Shown: piece by piece, positions 4,521 to 7,883 of the stretch | Position numbering within the stretch: position 1 is the stretch's first letter | Layout: every line of letters starts with the position of its first letter | Origin: an uncultured Oscillospiraceae bacterium | Lineage (GTDB): Bacteria; Bacillota; Clostridia; Oscillospirales; Acutalibacteraceae | Reading direction: 5' to 3' | DNA length: 7,883 bases | Assembly (NCBI GenBank): GCA_900550315.1 | Contig: URRK01000072.1 | Location: forward strand, 1 to 7,883 | Position numbers and translations under genes: made by a program | Notes under the pieces: generated by a model | Databases searched by the model: none | What the model was told of the DNA's origin: nothing | The model's input: only the letters and a program-made list of their open reading frames with translations

Positions 4521-7500
4521 TTAGTTTAGTTTTTCGGTGGTGTAAACAGCTACACAGCCGGGCTCTAAAATATCAACCAGCTTGCCGTTTACGGGGCGGT
4601 AGGCTCTGTTGGCCGGAATAACCTGTGTTACCGCATTTTTCTTCATAGTATTCGGGTTGTAAACGTGCCGGTAAAGGGTGGCGCCGTTCAGCGATTTTTC
4701 TAAGCTGATTTCGGCTTTAACACTGTCGCCGTTGTTGTTAACTACCGTAAAGGTAGTACCGCCCTTTTGGTTGCCTAACATAGAGAAGTAAACGCCCATA
4801 TCGCTGTCGTACTCACTTTTATAAACAATATTCATATTTTTATAAAATCTGCTAAGCATTGCGTAAGAATAATACTGAGTGGCCGGTATTGTTGAAAGCT
4901 GCAAGGTGTAAGCCATGCCGTTCATTTGAATACCATTCACAAATTCGCCGCCGGTTGAGAGGTTGTTCGGCCACTGCTGATTGTACAACGACCAGTAAAA
5001 GCCGCCCGAAACCCCCTGTTCCTGCAAAGCTATCATACACGCTGCAATTTGAGAACCAAGCATTGGGGATTCTTGATAAAAATAATTTCTTCCGGTAATA
5101 GCTGCTGCCCATTCATCACACCAAAACTCTTTTTTACTTCCATACAGCTTCATGGTATTCATCCAAGCCGAAGCATATATCGTAGCCTCGTCATAAAAGG
5201 TGTCTTTTGTTGGATCATCGGCCCTAAAATAAGTATGAGATGAGAACACATCCAAATAATCGGCGGCGTTTTCCAACATATAGGCCAAACATTCGCTGTG
5301 GCTTTCCTCAGGCTTTTCTAAATACTTAAAATCATAATTAATCGGAATATTATCTTTTACACCGGAGCCAACGGCAGTATCCGGGCCAACCAAAGTAAAT
5401 TGGCTGCGCAAACCAACTTTTTTTAACATGGCATCCATTGTTTTGCAGGAAATTACATAGCACTCATAATTGTGCAAACGCCTTTCGGCAGTCCAAGGGC
5501 CCTTGCACGGTTCGGTAAACATTGCAATGGTATTTAAGTTTGTAAGTCCTTTAGCCCGTAAGGTTAAAATAGAATCTTCCATCCATTTAATCCATTTGGC
5601 ATTAGAGGCTTCAAACCCCTCCATCATAGCTTGTTTCCACTCGGTTTGAGTCATTACTTTGCCTTCGGCAGTGTATTTGTTACCGCTTTTGTAAGAGTAA
5701 TACATATTTTCACCGGTAAGGTACTTGCCGTTTTCGTCGTACACCTCGGGCTGCACATACAGCTCTTTAGAGCCAATAAAGGAGGTATCGTCCACCAGTG
5801 CGTGGTGGCTCCAGCCCGGCACAATAGCAATATCAATATTCCGTTTTTTCATTTCAAGGCCCTCTTTAATAAAGGCCTTCATGTACTCGGTATTTTCAAA
5901 ATCCCAGCTGCCGGTTTCGGCAACATAGTTCATGTAGGTGTTGTAATCGGTACGCACCAACGAAATACCTATTTGCTGCATACGGTTAAACTGCTCCTGC
6001 GCCTCCCGCTCGGTAAACATATTCTTTTTGTTTTTGTACGGCATGTAGGTGTACATTTCATACAGCGCGCTGCCGGCGCCGCGGTAAGTGTTAATAACCG
6101 GAGCCGAACCGTTAAAAAACTTTGCCGGGTAAACGGTAAGCTCCTCCTCGCCCTCGCCCGTAGCGGCGTTTTCACCCTCGGCGGTATTGGCCCCATCCGC
6201 AGTATAATAAAGGGTTGGGTTATAATACTTTGCGGTATTGTAATTGTAATTAGCCATAGAAGCAACATTCATATTCTTTAAAGTGGCGTTGCGGTTGCGT
6301 ACAACCGTAACATCATCTAAATCCAATACATTATTTGCGCCAATAATTCTAAGATAAATGCGGTCAACATTAAAGGGAATATAAACCTCCATGCCCACGC
6401 GCTGCCAGGAGTTATTGGTTTTGGGCTGCAGCACAGCCTTGCGGGGATCTATTTGAATATAGTCGCCCAACACATTGCCGGCGGCGTCTACAATTTCTAC
6501 CCGGGAGTTTCCGGCGCTCTTGGTGCGCATACTAAGAGAGACTAAATGCACTGCACCGGGGTAAACGCTAAAGCCGTAGGTTTTAGTGTTGCTTTGAACC
6601 GAAAGGTAGTTGTTGCCATTTTCCTTTTTAATTTGCCAGCCAGCCGGCAGGCTGCTGCCCCAATCGGCATTGTCGGTTTCGTTGCTAAAGCCGGCGTTGG
6701 CAACATTGTTGTAAAAGTCCTCGCCGTACAAATTAACTGGATCGTAGTTGGAAATTCCTAAAGAAAACCGTGCAATGGTAATAGAGGCTACCTCTAAATC
6801 GCCGGGGAACCTGTAATACGGAATGCCCACTACAATATCGGCCAGCATGGTTTTACCGGTGTAGTTCCCAATATCGTAGGTGTAGGTGTTAAACTGTCTT
6901 AAGCTTTCGCGTTTTTTATTTACATCGGTAATCGAAGAATCAAACAACGCACGCTGGGTATGCGCAGAGCTGCCAAAAACAGAATCCGGCTCGCCTTCGT
7001 CCAAAGCATCAGCTAATTTTGTGGTGCCCGTGCCCGGTTTGGCAACCGCAAAGCGCAAATTGCCGTATTGGCCGCGCTGTGTAACATTTTTGGGGTCGGC
7101 GCGGGATACCACTGAAACATGGTAGGTATAGCCGTTTTGCAGTTCTACAGTTTGCGAAAGCATATCGCTGCGGCCCAAACGCACATAATTTGTACTGCCG
7201 TCCTTTTGCAGGGTTGAGGAATTTTTTAGCCCCTCAATATTTTTAAAGTTCCAGCCGGTAAAGCCATCTTCAAAATTACTGTTTGCCATAGCCTGCATAG
7301 ACTCTTTGTTCGTTTTAGCATTAAAAAACTTACCGTAAACCGCCTCGCTGCTGTTACAGGTGTAGGTAAAGGGGTTGGCCGTACTAAGCAATTTACCGTT
7401 TTGGTACCAGCCACCAAACACCGAGCCTTTATTGGCCTCTGCGGTTAGCTGCACCACCGTGCCGCTTTTTAAATAACCCGTAAGGTTGCTGCTAACGGTG

Positions 7501-7883
7501 CCGGAGCCACCGGCACTAACCGCAAACAGCTGCAGCTCATTGGCGGATTTTGCGTTGTAAACCACAATATTATCAAACAAAATACCCGACTTGGCAAGGT
7601 TTGAAACGCAGCCGAACACCAGCCAGCAATCTAAATCGTTCAGCGAGTCGTACGAGTAGGTGTAGGTGTGCCAATTGTTATCGGCCGCCTTGTTTTTTCC
7701 AAAAATACTAACATATTTATTTCCGGTGCTGCCGGGGCCAATAAAGTTACTGTTGTTTAAGCTGTTAAGGTCGGTTGTTAGGCCGCTGCGGTAAAAGGAT
7801 TGGTAAGCCTCCGGAATAATCGAAAAATCGGTGAACTTGGCGTCAAAAGAAATTACATATTTTTCGCCCTTTTTAAAGCTGGC
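4521..7883 (-). CDS. Large secreted multidomain glycoside hydrolase, clan GH-A-like (5' end beyond window)
   Basis: The reading frame is open to the right edge, giving at least 1120 residues (numbered here from the edge); the GTG at 7619 is just an internal Val codon. Domains: the end of a jelly-roll, carbohydrate-binding-like domain (1 to about 113, YVISFDAKF to ILFDNIVVY); a short bacterial repeat domain of the GGWYQNGK type (119-188); a second jelly-roll (about 197-381, starting NSNFEDGFTGW); a third (391-530, ending LDLDDVTVV); an Ala/Gly/Glu linker (561-582); a (beta/alpha)8 barrel (about 600-1013); and a C-terminal beta-sandwich (1018-1118). In the barrel, Glu791 in FTEPCKGPW is the likely acid/base, Glu924 in FWCDEWAA the likely nucleophile, with SHTY (882-885) between them and a Trp-rich end (FYWSLYNQQWP). 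This order fits a retaining clan GH-A enzyme. I cannot name its family or substrate. The signal peptide must lie off-window; no LPXTG, dockerin or SLH anchor is seen at the C-terminus. Confidence 0.85.
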   Translation of the reverse strand, partial: ASFKKGEKYVISFDAKFTDFSIIPEAYQSFYRSGLTTDLNSLNNSNFIGPGSTGNKYVSIFGKNKAADNNWHTYTYSYDSLNDLDCWLVFGCVSNLAKSGILFDNIVVYNAKSANELQLFAVSAGGSGTVSSNLTGYLKSGTVVQLTAEANKGSVFGGWYQNGKLLSTANPFTYTCNSSEAVYGKFFNAKTNKESMQAMANSNFEDGFTGWNFKNIEGLKNSSTLQKDGSTNYVRLGRSDMLSQTVELQNGYTYHVSVVSRADPKNVTQRGQYGNLRFAVAKPGTGTTKLADALDEGEPDSVFGSSAHTQRALFDSSITDVNKKRESLRQFNTYTYDIGNYTGKTMLADIVVGIPYYRFPGDLEVASITIARFSLGISNYDPVNLYGEDFYNNVANAGFSNETDNADWGSSLPAGWQIKKENGNNYLSVQSNTKTYGFSVYPGAVHLVSLSMRTKSAGNSRVEIVDAAGNVLGDYIQIDPRKAVLQPKTNNSWQRVGMEVYIPFNVDRIYLRIIGANNVLDLDDVTVVRNRNATLKNMNVASMANYNYNTAKYYNPTLYYTADGANTAEGENAATGEGEEELTVYPAKFFNGSAPVINTYRGAGSALYEMYTYMPYKNKKNMFTEREAQEQFNRMQQIGISLVRTDYNTYMNYVAETGSWDFENTEYMKAFIKEGLEMKKRNIDIAIVPGWSHHALVDDTSFIGSKELYVQPEVYDENGKYLTGENMYYSYKSGNKYTAEGKVMTQTEWKQAMMEGFEASNAKWIKWMEDSILTLRAKGLTNLNTIAMFTEPCKGPWTAERRLHNYECYVISCKTMDAMLKKVGLRSQFTLVGPDTAVGSGVKDNIPINYDFKYLEKPEESHSECLAYMLENAADYLDVFSSHTYFRADDPTKDTFYDEATIYASAWMNTMKLYGSKKEFWCDEWAAAITGRNYFYQESPMLGSQIAACMIALQEQGVSGGFYWSLYNQQWPNNLSTGGEFVNGIQMNGMAYTLQLSTIPATQYYSYAMLSRFYKNMNIVYKSEYDSDMGVYFSMLGNQKGGTTFTVVNNNGDSVKAEISLEKSLNGATLYRHVYNPNTMKKNAVTQVIPANRAYRPVNGKLVDILEPGCVAVYTTEKLN

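Noticed and set aside
5631..6281. 216-residue rightward reading frame inside the hydrolase gene
   Set aside because: It lies opposite the binding-domain, linker and barrel coding sequence, is His/Val/Phe-rich as expected for a shadow frame, and has no recognisable domain.
7617..7619. GTG as the start codon of the large hydrolase
   Set aside because: The same frame stays open for 88 more codons up to the window edge and encodes a coherent jelly-roll segment (YVISFDAKF, NWHTYTYSYDS), so the GTG is an internal Val and the gene is cut by the window.

Overview
The window reads as chromosomal DNA of a spore-forming member of the Clostridia (Firmicutes), most likely an uncultured gut Oscillospiraceae/Ruminococcaceae-type organism. 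The reasons are a dipicolinate synthase pair (spore-specific), a Crh/HPr-family protein with the Firmicutes-type Ser46 site, a small TIGR04086-type four-helix membrane protein, Gram-positive ribosome binding sites, and a large secreted multidomain glycoside hydrolase of the kind found in gut Clostridia. Codon use looks alike across the genes, so nothing points clearly to recent transfer.

Layout. 1-164: short upstream region with a near-consensus vegetative promoter (81-108). 165-428 (+): HPr-family protein whose phosphorylatable His15 is Arg, closed by a perfect 14-bp intrinsic terminator (466-501). 641-1054 (-): small integral membrane protein. 1055-1458: about 400 bp gene-free, with a hairpin and an imperfect 30-nt-period repeat. 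1459-2301 and 2298-2870 (+): dpaA-dpaB (spoVFA-spoVFB), overlapping by ATGA. 2871-3241: gene-free, rich in inverted repeats, between convergent units. 3242-4459 (-): FAD-dependent oxidoreductase. 4521-7883 (-): C-terminal 1120 residues of a very large secreted glycoside hydrolase whose 5' end lies beyond the right edge.

How the parts work together. dpaAB encode the two subunits that oxidise dihydrodipicolinate to dipicolinic acid in the mother cell. The Crh-like protein would be a regulator of carbon catabolite control rather than a PTS phosphocarrier. The hydrolase and the oxidoreductase lie 61 bp apart on the same strand and probably form the end of one operon for glycan or glycoside use; the real substrate cannot be read from the sequence. 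The best candidates for something new are this hydrolase, with a clan GH-A-like active site carrying Thr-Glu-Pro in place of Asn-Glu-Pro, and its pairing with the oxidoreductase. I found no defence system, CRISPR array, transposon, prophage or tRNA/rRNA gene.
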